Assembly: GCF_025370875.1 (NCBI RefSeq)
Contig: NZ_JAMXFD010000020.1
Span: 1 to 48,749 of the forward strand
Source of the DNA: Laspinema palackyanum D2c
Lineage (GTDB): Bacteria; Cyanobacteriota; Cyanobacteriia; Cyanobacteriales; Laspinemataceae
Reading direction: 5' to 3'
DNA: 48,749 nucleotides
Numbering within the stretch: the stretch's first letter is position 1; each line of letters begins with the position of its first letter. Under the pieces are notes generated by a model, which had not been told where the DNA came from, made no database searches, and saw only the letters and a program-made list of their open reading frames with translations. Shown in pieces: positions 1 through 7,419 of the stretch. The position numbers and the translations under genes were made by a program.

Positions 1-126
1 AAGGATAAGCCGGTGGCGATGTCGATTATTCAAGGTCGCTTGATTGGTTTGGCTCACTTTACGGTGGGGTATATCCTGACTTATGCGGCGTTCTTGATTG
101 CTTCGACGGCAAGTAAGTTCGGTTAA
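1..126 (+). CDS. psaB: Photosystem I P700 apoprotein A2 (PsaB), C-terminal end only
   Basis: The first 41 codons in frame 1 encode the C-terminus of PsaB, one of the two large reaction-centre subunits of photosystem I in the thylakoid membrane. The text contains the characteristic stretch [20 protein letters not shown] and ends KFG followed by TAA. Only the last transmembrane helix is inside the window; the rest of the gene, and presumably psaA, lie to the left. A strong intrinsic terminator follows about 70 bp after the stop. The identification rests on near-invariant conservation of this tail in cyanobacteria. Confidence 0.95.
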   Translation, partial: KDKPVAMSIIQGRLIGLAHFTVGYILTYAAFLIASTASKFG

Positions 127-194
127 CCTGCCACAGAAAAACAATAATTTGAATAGACTCTACCTATCCTCATGAGGTTAGGGGGAGTTTAAAT

Positions 195-227
195 AAAAAT
201 CCCCTGCTATGAAAGCGGGGGATTTTT
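195..227 (+). terminator. Rho-independent terminator of psaB
   Basis: A 14-bp stem (arm 195-208 AAAAATCCCCTGCT pairs with arm 214-227, with one G-T wobble) encloses a 5-base loop and ends in a T run. It lies about 70 bp after the psaB stop codon. The A-rich left arm means it could also act on transcripts coming from psaI on the other strand. Confidence 0.85.
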
Positions 228-240
228 ATTGCCCGACGTT

Positions 241-309
241 GAAAAACCGGGTTTCTCGACGAAATTTCTGGTAGTTAGCCATTGATTCCGATGAGAAACC
301 CGGTTTTTT
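241..309. repeat. Dispersed palindromic repeat, AAACCGGGTTTCT family, copy 1
   Basis: Inverted repeat with 17-bp arms (241-257 and 293-309; core AAAACCGGGTTTCTC) around a 35-bp spacer containing TGGTAGTTAGC. A related element with the same arms and a similar spacer (TGGTAATTAGC) lies at 12566-12633, so this is a dispersed element and not a private terminator. Lying between convergent psaB and psaI, it probably also helps to end both transcripts. Confidence 0.7.
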
Positions 310-431
310 GTCCGGTTGATTTAAAACTGAACAGAGGGCCTAAAAAGAGGGTTTGGGAATAGCCGGTCGTTGTTGTCCTGACCACTCTTTTTTCGACCTA
401 TTGCGGTTAATTCAGGGAATGACGCCTGGAA

Positions 432-548
432 TTAGCGATCGCTTTCAACGTAGATGAACAGCAGACCCATCACGACGGCGGGCATTAACCAGCAAACGAC
501 GGGAATCAAAATCCAAGGCAAGTAAGCAGCTGCATAAGCACCTGTCAT
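432..548 (-). CDS. psaI: Photosystem I subunit VIII (PsaI)
   Basis: A 38-residue membrane protein starting [20 protein letters not shown] and ending FIYVESDR. It matches cyanobacterial PsaI in length and in its single transmembrane helix (about residues 9-33). PsaI stabilises PsaL at the trimer-forming side of photosystem I. The start is supported by AGGAG nine bases upstream of the ATG. It lies 194 bp downstream of psaL on the same strand, the usual psaL-psaI pairing. The stop codon is inside a HIP1 palindrome. Confidence 0.93.
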   Translation of the reverse strand: MTGAYAAAYLPWILIPVVCWLMPAVVMGLLFIYVESDR

Positions 549-742
549 ATCTAATTTCTCCTATTTCAAGTTTTGGGTTGACGAGAGGACGATTAACGAC
601 GGTTAGTCACTTATTTTCCTCTAAAAAGGTGGGAATTTTCAAAAATCAGAATCTGCCGATGCAGATGAACTAATTTTAGGTGACTGGAGGTCACGGTTCA
701 AAACCAGCAAATTAAAGCCCTAGCAAGGGACTAAAGGTCTAG

Positions 743-1252
743 TTAGTTGACTAAACCCCGGAAAATGGCATCGACGCCACCCAGGTTTTCCAAGAGGAAA
801 TAGGCGAAGAATGCGCCACCCATTGCACCAATGAAGAACCCAGCGGTTAGCTGACTCCAACCCTCAGCAGTTTTGAGGGTGATAGGGGCTTGGGGATTTT
901 GGCTGGGGTAATCATCATCGCCGGTGACTTGGAACGAGGCAATCCCGTAGACAGACATACAGGCGGTGGCGATTAAAACTAGAGACAGGGCCGAGACTAA
1001 TCCACCTAAGTTGGCAGTTGGGGCATAGTCGCGCAGGGGACCGAATTTAACCCAAGGACCCACAAGCCAATAGCCGTGGGCCATCCCAATTTCGATTCCA
1101 CGCAGGATGGGGGAGAGTCCTTTACGGTAGGCAGGCAGGTTACCAATGAATGCTTTGGTGAAGGCAGAGTCGCTAATCGGGGTAGAGAGGTGACCCACAA
1201 AGGGGTCTCCACCGTAAGGCTTCACCATTTCAATATCTCTTGCATCGGCCAT
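743..1252 (-). CDS. psaL: Photosystem I reaction centre subunit XI (PsaL)
   Basis: A 169-residue protein with the PsaL signature: a soluble N-terminus with DIEMVKPYGGDPFVGHLSTP and SAFTKAFIGNLPAYRKGLSP, then GIEIGMAHGYWLVGPWVKFG, then hydrophobic helices near residues 79-105 and 133-155. PsaL forms the connecting core of the photosystem I trimer in thylakoids. The length is slightly above the common 150-165 residues because of an insert around ASFQVTGDDDYPSQNPQAP on the loop between helices. The ATG start is preceded by AGAGGA about 10 bases upstream. It is cotranscribed with psaI by position. Confidence 0.95.
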   Translation of the reverse strand: MADARDIEMVKPYGGDPFVGHLSTPISDSAFTKAFIGNLPAYRKGLSPILRGIEIGMAHGYWLVGPWVKFGPLRDYAPTANLGGLVSALSLVLIATACMSVYGIASFQVTGDDDYPSQNPQAPITLKTAEGWSQLTAGFFIGAMGGAFFAYFLLENLGGVDAIFRGLVN

Positions 1253-1916
1253 ATTTGTTTTTCCTCTTGGTGTGACAATCAGTAAAAGAACTTAAGGTCA
1301 TATTCTAAGCAAGGAGGGGTAGCCTAGTCTCAGAATTAGTGGGTAGCTTTAAAAAACTTCATGAAAATCGCCTACATCCCCTGGGGCTGGTAACCACTGA
1401 TTTTAATTTACCCCGGTTCGGTGACCTTTGCGATCGCGATCCCAGCCTTTATTCTCTGATTAGAGCAGGTTCTGGGTTTAACTTCGGTTTCTGTTAAATT
1501 TTGTTAAGAAATTTAACAATTCCAGGGAATAGGCAGGGTATTTCTACCCCTTCAGAGATTTTGCCACAGCTCAAGGGCGATCGCCCCGGGTCAAAAGGCA
1601 GATTTCAGGCGAATCAGGACCCAGGGTCACTCATCCACCGGCATGATTTCGGACTGTTTCCCCGAACAACGGTTGGGGGATTTTTAGAGTGTTCTGGGGA
1701 AGGGGATACAGCAACGGGAAAACCAACCGGGTTTTTTTAGCCTCTTTTTGCTGACTCCTTTCCTGTGGAGAATTGTCCAATTTAGGGAGACTGGTAGGAG
1801 GTTTGATTATAGAAATTCAAATATTGATAAAATTTATAAATTAGACTCCAATTGAAAAGCGATCGCCTGACTCTTTCTAAGTTCACAGAAGCGATCGCCT
1901 TCACTTGGGCTAGGGG
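1253..1916. other. Gene-free stretch upstream of psaL
   Basis: No convincing gene on either strand. It must hold the psaL promoter near its left end; a TAGAAT-like -10 hexamer on the minus strand at 1302-1307 is a weak candidate with no good -35 box. Several HIP1 palindromes and an AACCAACCGGGTTTTTTT hairpin-like run (about 1721-1738) are present. Short open frames here have no recognisable content. Confidence 0.5.
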
Positions 1917-2120
1917 TTATTCTGGAAAATCGGGAATAATCCATTTCGGAGGCTGCGTCCGTTTTTTTCTAATGGCTTCTTCTGCGATTTCTATCATTTT
2001 ATCTAAGGATGTTTCCTCGATAAACTGGGATGTTTGTTCTGCATATTCACGGTTGGGGCATTTATCTCCCAATACACAGCCATTCACGCAGGCTACAGCA
2101 CAGTTAATAGTCTCTGTCAC
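1917..2120 (-). CDS. Small Cys-rich cyanobacterial protein of unknown function
   Basis: A 67-residue soluble protein. The start is taken at a GTG because GAGG lies six bases upstream and the conserved-looking text begins there (TETINCAVACVNGCVLGDKC). A longer frame with an ATG at 2156 or a TTG at 2192 is possible but adds a basic, poor-looking leader. Four cysteines spaced C-x3-C-x3-C-x5-C in the first third suggest a metal or iron-sulfur site; the rest is charged and helical and ends PPKWIIPDFPE. It resembles a small family conserved in cyanobacteria as I remember it, without known function. It stands alone in its neighbourhood. Confidence 0.7.
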   Translation of the reverse strand: MTETINCAVACVNGCVLGDKCPNREYAEQTSQFIEETSLDKMIEIAEEAIRKKRTQPPKWIIPDFPE

Positions 2121-2156
2121 GACAAACCTCTTCTTTATCTTCCTCTGAATTGACAT

Positions 2157-2700
2157 TGACCCCGGACGACTGTACCGGCTTGATGAAAGCAAATCCCAGT
2201 CGTCTACTAAGAATCTAAGTTCTGAATAATTATTGTAGCATCACGGGTGAGGGGCATTGATATCCGTGGGACTGTGAACGTTAGAAAAGACTGGACTGCC
2301 AGGGATTAGCGAAAAGCGCAGTCGCCTGGGTCCCCTCCCAGAAGCCCCCCGCAATCAATCATCTGGGGTACTGAGACTTGTAATCGGGAATTCCCCGAAA
2401 ACCGGGCGGTTGCGATAGACTATCAGCACGACTAATCTATCCGCAGAAGTGGCCCCCGAATGTTCGGATTCTCCAGGGGTTGCTGGGGTTGAGTGGGTGC
2501 GATCGCCCTTGGGTGAAACCCGCCTTCTCCAGTTCCTGTGGCGGAGGCGATCGCACCGGAGTTAAACCGGCTATTGATTCCCTCAAATGATGGGGATTTT
2601 TTAGCGGGTTTAACCCTGAAAATGCTGCTCCAATTCCTCCGGATTATCAAGCGTTCTAACTGTGAATTCTAACCCATATAACCGCTATTTTTTTGAGATT
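2157..2700. other. Intergenic region with GC-rich hairpin-forming sequence
   Basis: No supported gene. Around 2289-2360 there are nested complementary words (GACTGC with GCAGTC, CTGGG with CCCAG, GCGAAAAGCGC), so the transcript could fold. It matches no RNA family that I can recognise. Between 2440 and 2650 a 72-codon minus-strand frame is rich in P, Q and G and looks accidental. Confidence 0.4.
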
Positions 2701-3111
2701 ATGGCTATCAATTTCATGTTTGCGGCCTTAAATAAAGCTGTTAAAATTGGCTCTTTATCCTTAATGATTGCTGGACTTGGGGGCTGTACCAATTTGGTTA
2801 AGTCAGGAGTTGGTGTCACCGATATTGAGCAGATCGAAAGCAACTGGCAGAATAAAGATACGGTGTATTTAAAAGGAACCGTTGAAAATCGGGCCCCGTT
2901 TCTGCAATCGGGAGCTTATCAACTGCAAGATGCCACGGGAGCAATTTGGGTCATGACCGATTCAACCCTGCCAAATGTGGGCGATCGCCTGGTGATGAAA
3001 GGTCAGGTAACCTATCAAAGTATTCCGATTGCGGGACAAGAGTTAGGAGAAGTTTACATTAAAGAAATGGAACTACTTGAACGAGAGAGTTCTGGCAAGA
3101 ATAATCTTTAA
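2701..3111 (+). CDS. Putative lipoprotein with OB-fold-like domain
   Basis: A 136-residue protein from the ATG at 2701. An in-frame GTG at 2662 would add 13 residues of non-signal-like sequence, and a third start at 2716 is possible. The N-terminus is a lipoprotein signal with lipobox IAGLGGC, so the mature protein is probably membrane-anchored on the periplasmic side. The mature part (VYLKGTVENRAPFLQSGAYQ, then GAIWVMTDSTLPNVGDRLVM, then KGQVTYQSIPIAGQELGEVY) has the alternating beta pattern of an OB-fold, as in small bacterial nucleic-acid-binding-like or BOF-type proteins. No enzymatic residues stand out. It converges on the glutathione reductase gene and shares a bidirectional terminator with it. 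Confidence 0.65.
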   Translation: MAINFMFAALNKAVKIGSLSLMIAGLGGCTNLVKSGVGVTDIEQIESNWQNKDTVYLKGTVENRAPFLQSGAYQLQDATGAIWVMTDSTLPNVGDRLVMKGQVTYQSIPIAGQELGEVYIKEMELLERESSGKNNL

Positions 3112-3123
3112 ATTTTTCGCGTT

Positions 3124-3166
3124 AAAAGAAACCGGGTGAATTAAATCATCCCGGTTTCTTTTTTTT
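3124..3166. terminator. Bidirectional terminator between the lipoprotein gene and gor
   Basis: A 13-bp perfect stem (AAAAGAAACCGGG at 3124-3136 with its complement at 3150-3162) closes a 13-base loop. A T run follows on the plus side and an A run precedes it, so it can serve both convergent genes. The arm sequence is close to the dispersed AAACCGGGTTTCT family but lacks its internal spacer. Confidence 0.85.
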
Positions 3167-3170
3167 GAAA

Positions 3171-4517
3171 TTAACGTAAAGTCACGACCTCTTCGGCAGT
3201 GGAAGGATGAATACCAATGGTGGCATCAAAGTCTTTTTTCGTGGCTCCCATATTGACAGCAATGGCTAAACCTTGAACGATTTCTGCCGCATCTTTTCCG
3301 ACGATATGGACTCCTAAAATGCGGTCGGTGGTTTTGTCCACAATTAATTTAATCATCACCTTTTCATCGGCATCGGTGAGACTATAAAACATGGGACGGA
3401 ATTTGGCGCGATAGATGGTTACATTGTCGCCCACTTTGTCGCGGGCTTCCTCTTCAGTTAAGCCGACTGTGGAAGCTTCCGGCTGAGAAAAGACAGCGGT
3501 GGGGATGCCGGTATGGTTAATATGGCGAGGGAGATGACCAAAGACGGTATCGGCAAAAGCACGACCTTCAGCGATCGCCACCGGGGTTAAATTCATGCGA
3601 TCGGTACAATCTCCCACGGCATAGATATGGGGTTGATTCGTGCAACTATCGGGACTGACGGCGATCGCACCGAGAAGCACTTCAACCCCAGCATTCTCTA
3701 AGTTTAACCGGCTTAAATTCGGTTTGCGCCCGGTTGCACAGAGTAACGCATCAACGGTGATTGGCTCATGTTCTTCCCCTGCAAACATCAATTTTAAGCC
3801 GTCATCGGTCTTCTCAATTTTCTCCAGGGTTGTCTGAGTTTTGAATTGAATCCCATGTTTGGTCATGCCTTCTTGAATGTTCTGGGCAATATCTTGATCA
3901 AAGCCATGTAAAATATAGTCGCGCCGAATAATTTCGGTGACTTCAGCCCCCAACCCATTCATAATCGAAGCAAACTCGACACCGATATAACCGCCACCCC
4001 AAACGGCGAACCGTTTGGGAAATGTGCTGAGGTGGAACATTTCATTGGAGGTGATGCTATGTTCGATGCCCTCAATATTCGGTTTCTCCGGCTTTCCTCC
4101 CACGGCAATCAAGATTTTGTCTGCTGTGATTTTGCGATCGCCTACTTCAATGGTATGGGGATCAACAAAAGTAGCCATCCCATTGATTAACTCAACCCCA
4201 GCTTTTTCCAGATTATTAATATGGATCTGATTCAGGCGCATCACTTCTTTCTGAACCACTTCCACCAGTTTATTCCAATCAAAATTGGGTTCCGCTTTTT
4301 CCCAACCGTAACCTACGGCATTTTGATACAGTTTAGAAAATTGGGACGCATACACCATTAATTTTTTGGGAACGCAACCCCGGATGACACAGGTACCTCC
4401 GACTAAATCCCCTTCGGCGATCGCCACTTTAGCCCCATAAGAGGCAGCCCGTTTCGATGCCGCTAATCCGCCAGAACCTGCACCTATCACGAATAGGTCA
4501 TAATCAAAGTTCGTCAT
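3171..4517 (-). CDS. gor: Glutathione-disulfide reductase
   Basis: A 448-residue flavoprotein disulfide reductase that regenerates reduced glutathione from its disulfide with a pyridine nucleotide in the cytoplasm. Visible features are the FAD dinucleotide fold GAGSGGLAA (residues 12-20), the redox pair in GTCVIRGCVPKK (Cys43 and Cys48), the second nucleotide fold VWGGGYIGVEFAS, the FAD ribityl site AVGDCTDR, and the C-terminal active-site loop IGIHPSTAEE. The redox motif with an Arg before the second Cys fits glutathione reductase and not lipoamide dehydrogenase. The length is normal. It is monocistronic by position. Confidence 0.93.
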   Translation of the reverse strand: MTNFDYDLFVIGAGSGGLAASKRAASYGAKVAIAEGDLVGGTCVIRGCVPKKLMVYASQFSKLYQNAVGYGWEKAEPNFDWNKLVEVVQKEVMRLNQIHINNLEKAGVELINGMATFVDPHTIEVGDRKITADKILIAVGGKPEKPNIEGIEHSITSNEMFHLSTFPKRFAVWGGGYIGVEFASIMNGLGAEVTEIIRRDYILHGFDQDIAQNIQEGMTKHGIQFKTQTTLEKIEKTDDGLKLMFAGEEHEPITVDALLCATGRKPNLSRLNLENAGVEVLLGAIAVSPDSCTNQPHIYAVGDCTDRMNLTPVAIAEGRAFADTVFGHLPRHINHTGIPTAVFSQPEASTVGLTEEEARDKVGDNVTIYRAKFRPMFYSLTDADEKVMIKLIVDKTTDRILGVHIVGKDAAEIVQGLAIAVNMGATKKDFDATIGIHPSTAEEVVTLR

Positions 4518-4572
4518 TTAAGTCACTCCGTTTGTCTTCTTTTAATACCAGGGTAATCGGTTTTGTAAAGCG

Positions 4573-4897
4573 ATGGGGAGGATGGGGGAGATGGGGAGGT
4601 TGGGGAGGTTGGGGGAGATGGGGAGGTTGGGGAGGTTGGGGAAGATGTTCTTCTTGTTTGTAGTAACGACTTCAGTCGTTCTCCTCAATGGTTCGTAGTA
4701 ACGACTTCAGTCGTTGCCGCGTTACTTGGCTTGAGCCAAGTAACCCACCGATATCAGATTCTCCCTCCAGTTCCCAAACAGGCAGGCGCTAGATCCTCGG
4801 ATTGCTCGTGTTATGGCTTAAGCCATAACACGAGAGCAACGACTGAAGTCGTTACTACAAACAAGAAGAACATTTCCCCCATCTCCCCCATCCCCAA
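4573..4897. repeat. Palindromic repeat element inside a G-rich simple-sequence tract
   Basis: Outer part: GGGGAGATGGGGAGGTT-type units on the left (4573-4645) and the complementary CCCCCATCTCCCCCATCC on the right (about 4874-4897). Inside, two perfect 36-bp arms (4645-4680 and 4838-4873) contain GTAGTAACGACTTCAGTCGTT, and a third copy of that word lies at 4694-4715. Within these are two further palindromes: 4721-4744 (arm GTTACTTGGCT) and 4805-4834 (arm CTCGTGTTATGGCTT). No reading frame is present. The layout is that of a nested, non-coding, mobile-like repeat. A relative of the inner palindromes lies at 48379-48484. Confidence 0.75.
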
Positions 4898-5599
4898 GCT
4901 TTCAGTATAAATACTAACAAAGCCCTCCGTATTGTTACGGAGATAATGATTGATGACAAATACGGATGTTCTAAAACACGGGAACCGTTAAGCTATAGCA
5001 TATTACTAAAGTCAGCCTTTCTATGAGTTTAAGGGAGAGGAGAAAAACCCTAGTTTCCCCTGTAGTGATTGGCGGCTAATTTACCGATATTTTATCATAA
5101 AAAATCTGTTGCCTTCCCTGTGTTGAAACGAGGGTTTAGGCGGGGATTGTTTTAAACTTGCTGTGAGGAACTCCGAAAAACAGTATTTAAAAATCAGCCA
5201 GATGGCTGATGCGATCGCCCTAGGTAGGGGGGTCATAATATAACTATACTCTCTGAGCCGATTGACATGGATTAAGTGATTTTAGATACCAATCTTCCTT
5301 CCCGCGATGACCTATGGAGCATTGTTAAAAAATCATGATAAATTCTGGGGCTGATGGGCTTGAATGTTACACTGGTAACACCCTTAATCGGAACGGTTTG
5401 ATAAACTAGGGATGCGATTAAGGTTGAGAATTAGCAGAGGGATTCATAAAATTCAGAATAACTAAAACAATTAAATGCTTTATTTCAATAAAATTCAAGC
5501 CTTTTATTATTAAAGTCCAACTTGGGATATGGGCGTTAAAAGTTAAAAATAAAGTTTAGTTAGTTTGCAGCCTAAATATAGAGAAGTAAAGAGGGAGTT
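4898..5599. other. Gene-free leader upstream of the chemotaxis-like operon
   Basis: About 700 bp without a supported gene, A/T-rich, especially in the 150 bp before 5600. The promoter of the PatA-type gene must lie here, but I cannot fix it. One HIP1 site is at about 5211. No repeat or RNA family was recognised. Confidence 0.5.
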
Positions 5600-6778
5600 A
5601 TGATGGAAAATACAACCATTCAGCAGCAGAAACAAGAGAAGGTTTGTAGTGCAGCCGCGCAGCTTGTTGGGTCGCCAACTAAGGCATTACAAAAAATTGT
5701 AACCAATAATCTATCTGGGCGACTGACGATTCGAGATACGTCGGATCCTTCTGTATTTTGGCGGGTCCATTTTGGCAATGGCAAGGTGCATTTTGCCAGT
5801 AGCCTGACGGGATATCAAGAGCGCCTCAGTTATTACCTTTCTCGGTTATGCCCGGAGCTGAAAGAGCTTTCCCTAGAAGGGTTCCAGTCAGATTATCAGG
5901 TGATTTGCCATTACTGGAAAGCCGGAAAACTTTCCTTACAACAGGCTAGAGAAGTCTTACTTAAACTCACCCAAGAAGCATTGGTGCAGGTCCTTAATTT
6001 ACCCCAAGCGGGACTGCAATTTGAAAAGACGGTGGGACTGGACCCAATTTTGCTCTCTCTGCCGTTGAAGCAGACGATTTTACCGATGCGGGACGCGATT
6101 GGAAAGTGGGCAAAAATTAGGGCAGAAATTGCCTCGCCGTTTCAGAGAGTTTTTATTAGGAATTTAGAGCAAATCCCTAAACTCCTTTGGCCGACGTTTA
6201 AAAATGTTGAAGGGATTAAACGGCTGATTGAAGTTTTAAATCGGGGTGGGTGTCTGTATGAAGTGGCCCAAGGGTTGAAAATCGATGTCCTGTCTTTGGC
6301 TTTGTTACTGCAACCGTTGGTGCAAGCGGAAGCGGTTGGGGTGAAGCCCTATCAGTTGGAAAAGGTAGAAGATGGGCCGATTATTGCTTGTATTGATGAT
6401 AGTAAAACAACTCAGCGGCACGTTCGGGCGATTTTGCAGGCGGCGGGATACCGTTGTTTGATGTTAACGGAACCGGCGAAAGCATTAACGACTTTGGCAC
6501 GGCATAAACCGGCGTTGGTGCTGATGGATATTAATATGCCAGAAATTAATGGTTATGAACTCTGCCGGATGTTGCGCCAGTCGAGTTTGTTGCAGGAAAT
6601 CCCGATTGTGATGTTGACGGGACGGGATGGGATCATCGATAAGATGCGATCGCGGATGGTGGGGGCGAATGATTATATCACCAAACCCTTTGATGCCCAA
6701 CAACTCTTGAAGGCGATCGAAATGCAGTTACTCGGCACTGCGGATTCTGAAAGGGAAACAATTCTGCAAACTGGGTGA
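5600..6778 (+). CDS. PatA-type response regulator (DUF4388/PATAN domain + receiver)
   Basis: A 392-residue regulator. The N-terminal part (about residues 20-110, with GSPTKALQKIVTNNLSGRLT and HFGNGKVHFASS) is the DUF4388/PATAN domain of cyanobacterial PatA, PilG and PixG. A helical middle follows, then a receiver domain at about 260-380 with Asp266/Asp267, phospho-acceptor Asp310 (VLMDINMPEING), Thr in MLTGRDG and Lys362 (YITKPFD). In pil/pix systems such proteins act as output regulators of a CheA-like kinase controlling motility or phototaxis. It heads a three-gene unit with a CheW and a CheA hybrid. GAGGGAG lies just before two adjacent ATGs; the first was taken. Confidence 0.88.
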   Translation: MMENTTIQQQKQEKVCSAAAQLVGSPTKALQKIVTNNLSGRLTIRDTSDPSVFWRVHFGNGKVHFASSLTGYQERLSYYLSRLCPELKELSLEGFQSDYQVICHYWKAGKLSLQQAREVLLKLTQEALVQVLNLPQAGLQFEKTVGLDPILLSLPLKQTILPMRDAIGKWAKIRAEIASPFQRVFIRNLEQIPKLLWPTFKNVEGIKRLIEVLNRGGCLYEVAQGLKIDVLSLALLLQPLVQAEAVGVKPYQLEKVEDGPIIACIDDSKTTQRHVRAILQAAGYRCLMLTEPAKALTTLARHKPALVLMDINMPEINGYELCRMLRQSSLLQEIPIVMLTGRDGIIDKMRSRMVGANDYITKPFDAQQLLKAIEMQLLGTADSERETILQTG

Positions 6779-6870
6779 TTTCACCTCATTTCCCCGGGGA
6801 ATGAACTATCGTAATCTATAGCAAGCGGATTGGAACTAGCCATTCAAAGTGCGATAGGATAACCGGGAAA

Positions 6871-7419
6871 ATGCTGAGAACGTATGCAGGGTTGCAATTA
6901 AGTCCCAAGGTACAAGTTGTGGTCCCGATGGAGCAAGTCGTAGAAGAAATTGCCCGATCGCGACGGCAAATTTGTCCGATCCCCGGGGTTCCCGAGGCGA
7001 TTTTAGGGGTGGTGAATATCGCCGGTAAGTTGCTCTGGGTGATTGATTTGGCTGATTTTCTGACGGAGATTTTGGGACTGACGCCCCGATCGCCCTCGCG
7101 AGGGGATGAGTTAACTTTGGTCGTAATTCGCAAGGACCCACCCCCGGAACAGCACCCGGAGGAGGAAGAATCCACCATCACTCCCTTCGCTTGTGTCGTC
7201 TGCGATCGCCTTTTCACCCTCACCCTCAACTCCACCCACTTTACCCCCATTCCCGATCCCTGGAGACCCCTACTCCGTCCCCTGTTTTCCGGTTTAATCT
7301 GGATCTCACCCCCCACGGATGCTGCATCGCGTCGGTTTCCCGTGGGATTGCTCCAAGTGAGCGCCCTATTTGATGCCCTCAGTCGGCACAGTACCCTCAC
7401 TGCCGGAGAATTGCGATGA
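6871..7419 (+). CDS. CheW-like adaptor protein
   Basis: A 182-residue CheW-domain protein (PilI/PixI-like). The text VVPMEQVVEEIARSRRQICP, then IPGVPEAILGVVNIAGKLLWVIDLADFL matches the CheW beta-barrel motif in which G(V)VNIxGxxLxVIDL is diagnostic. Such adaptors couple a methyl-accepting receptor to a CheA kinase in the cytoplasm. A proline- and Glu-rich stretch (residues about 88-105) interrupts the domain, longer than usual. It begins 92 bp after the PatA-type gene, and its stop overlaps the start of the CheA gene (ATGA), which implies translational coupling. Confidence 0.85.
   Translation: MLRTYAGLQLSPKVQVVVPMEQVVEEIARSRRQICPIPGVPEAILGVVNIAGKLLWVIDLADFLTEILGLTPRSPSRGDELTLVVIRKDPPPEQHPEEEESTITPFACVVCDRLFTLTLNSTHFTPIPDPWRPLLRPLFSGLIWISPPTDAASRRFPVGLLQVSALFDALSRHSTLTAGELR

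Noticed and set aside
2432-2650. 72-residue minus-strand frame
   Set aside because: Pro/Gln/Gly-rich, no ribosome site, includes HIP1 palindromes; no protein-like pattern.
4457-4663. Gly/Trp-rich 68-residue plus-strand frame
   Set aside because: Translation of the G-rich simple repeat and antisense gor; not a gene.
6816-7400. 194-residue minus-strand frame under the CheW gene
   Set aside because: Shadow of the CheW coding frame; Arg/Ser-rich composition typical of antisense frames.
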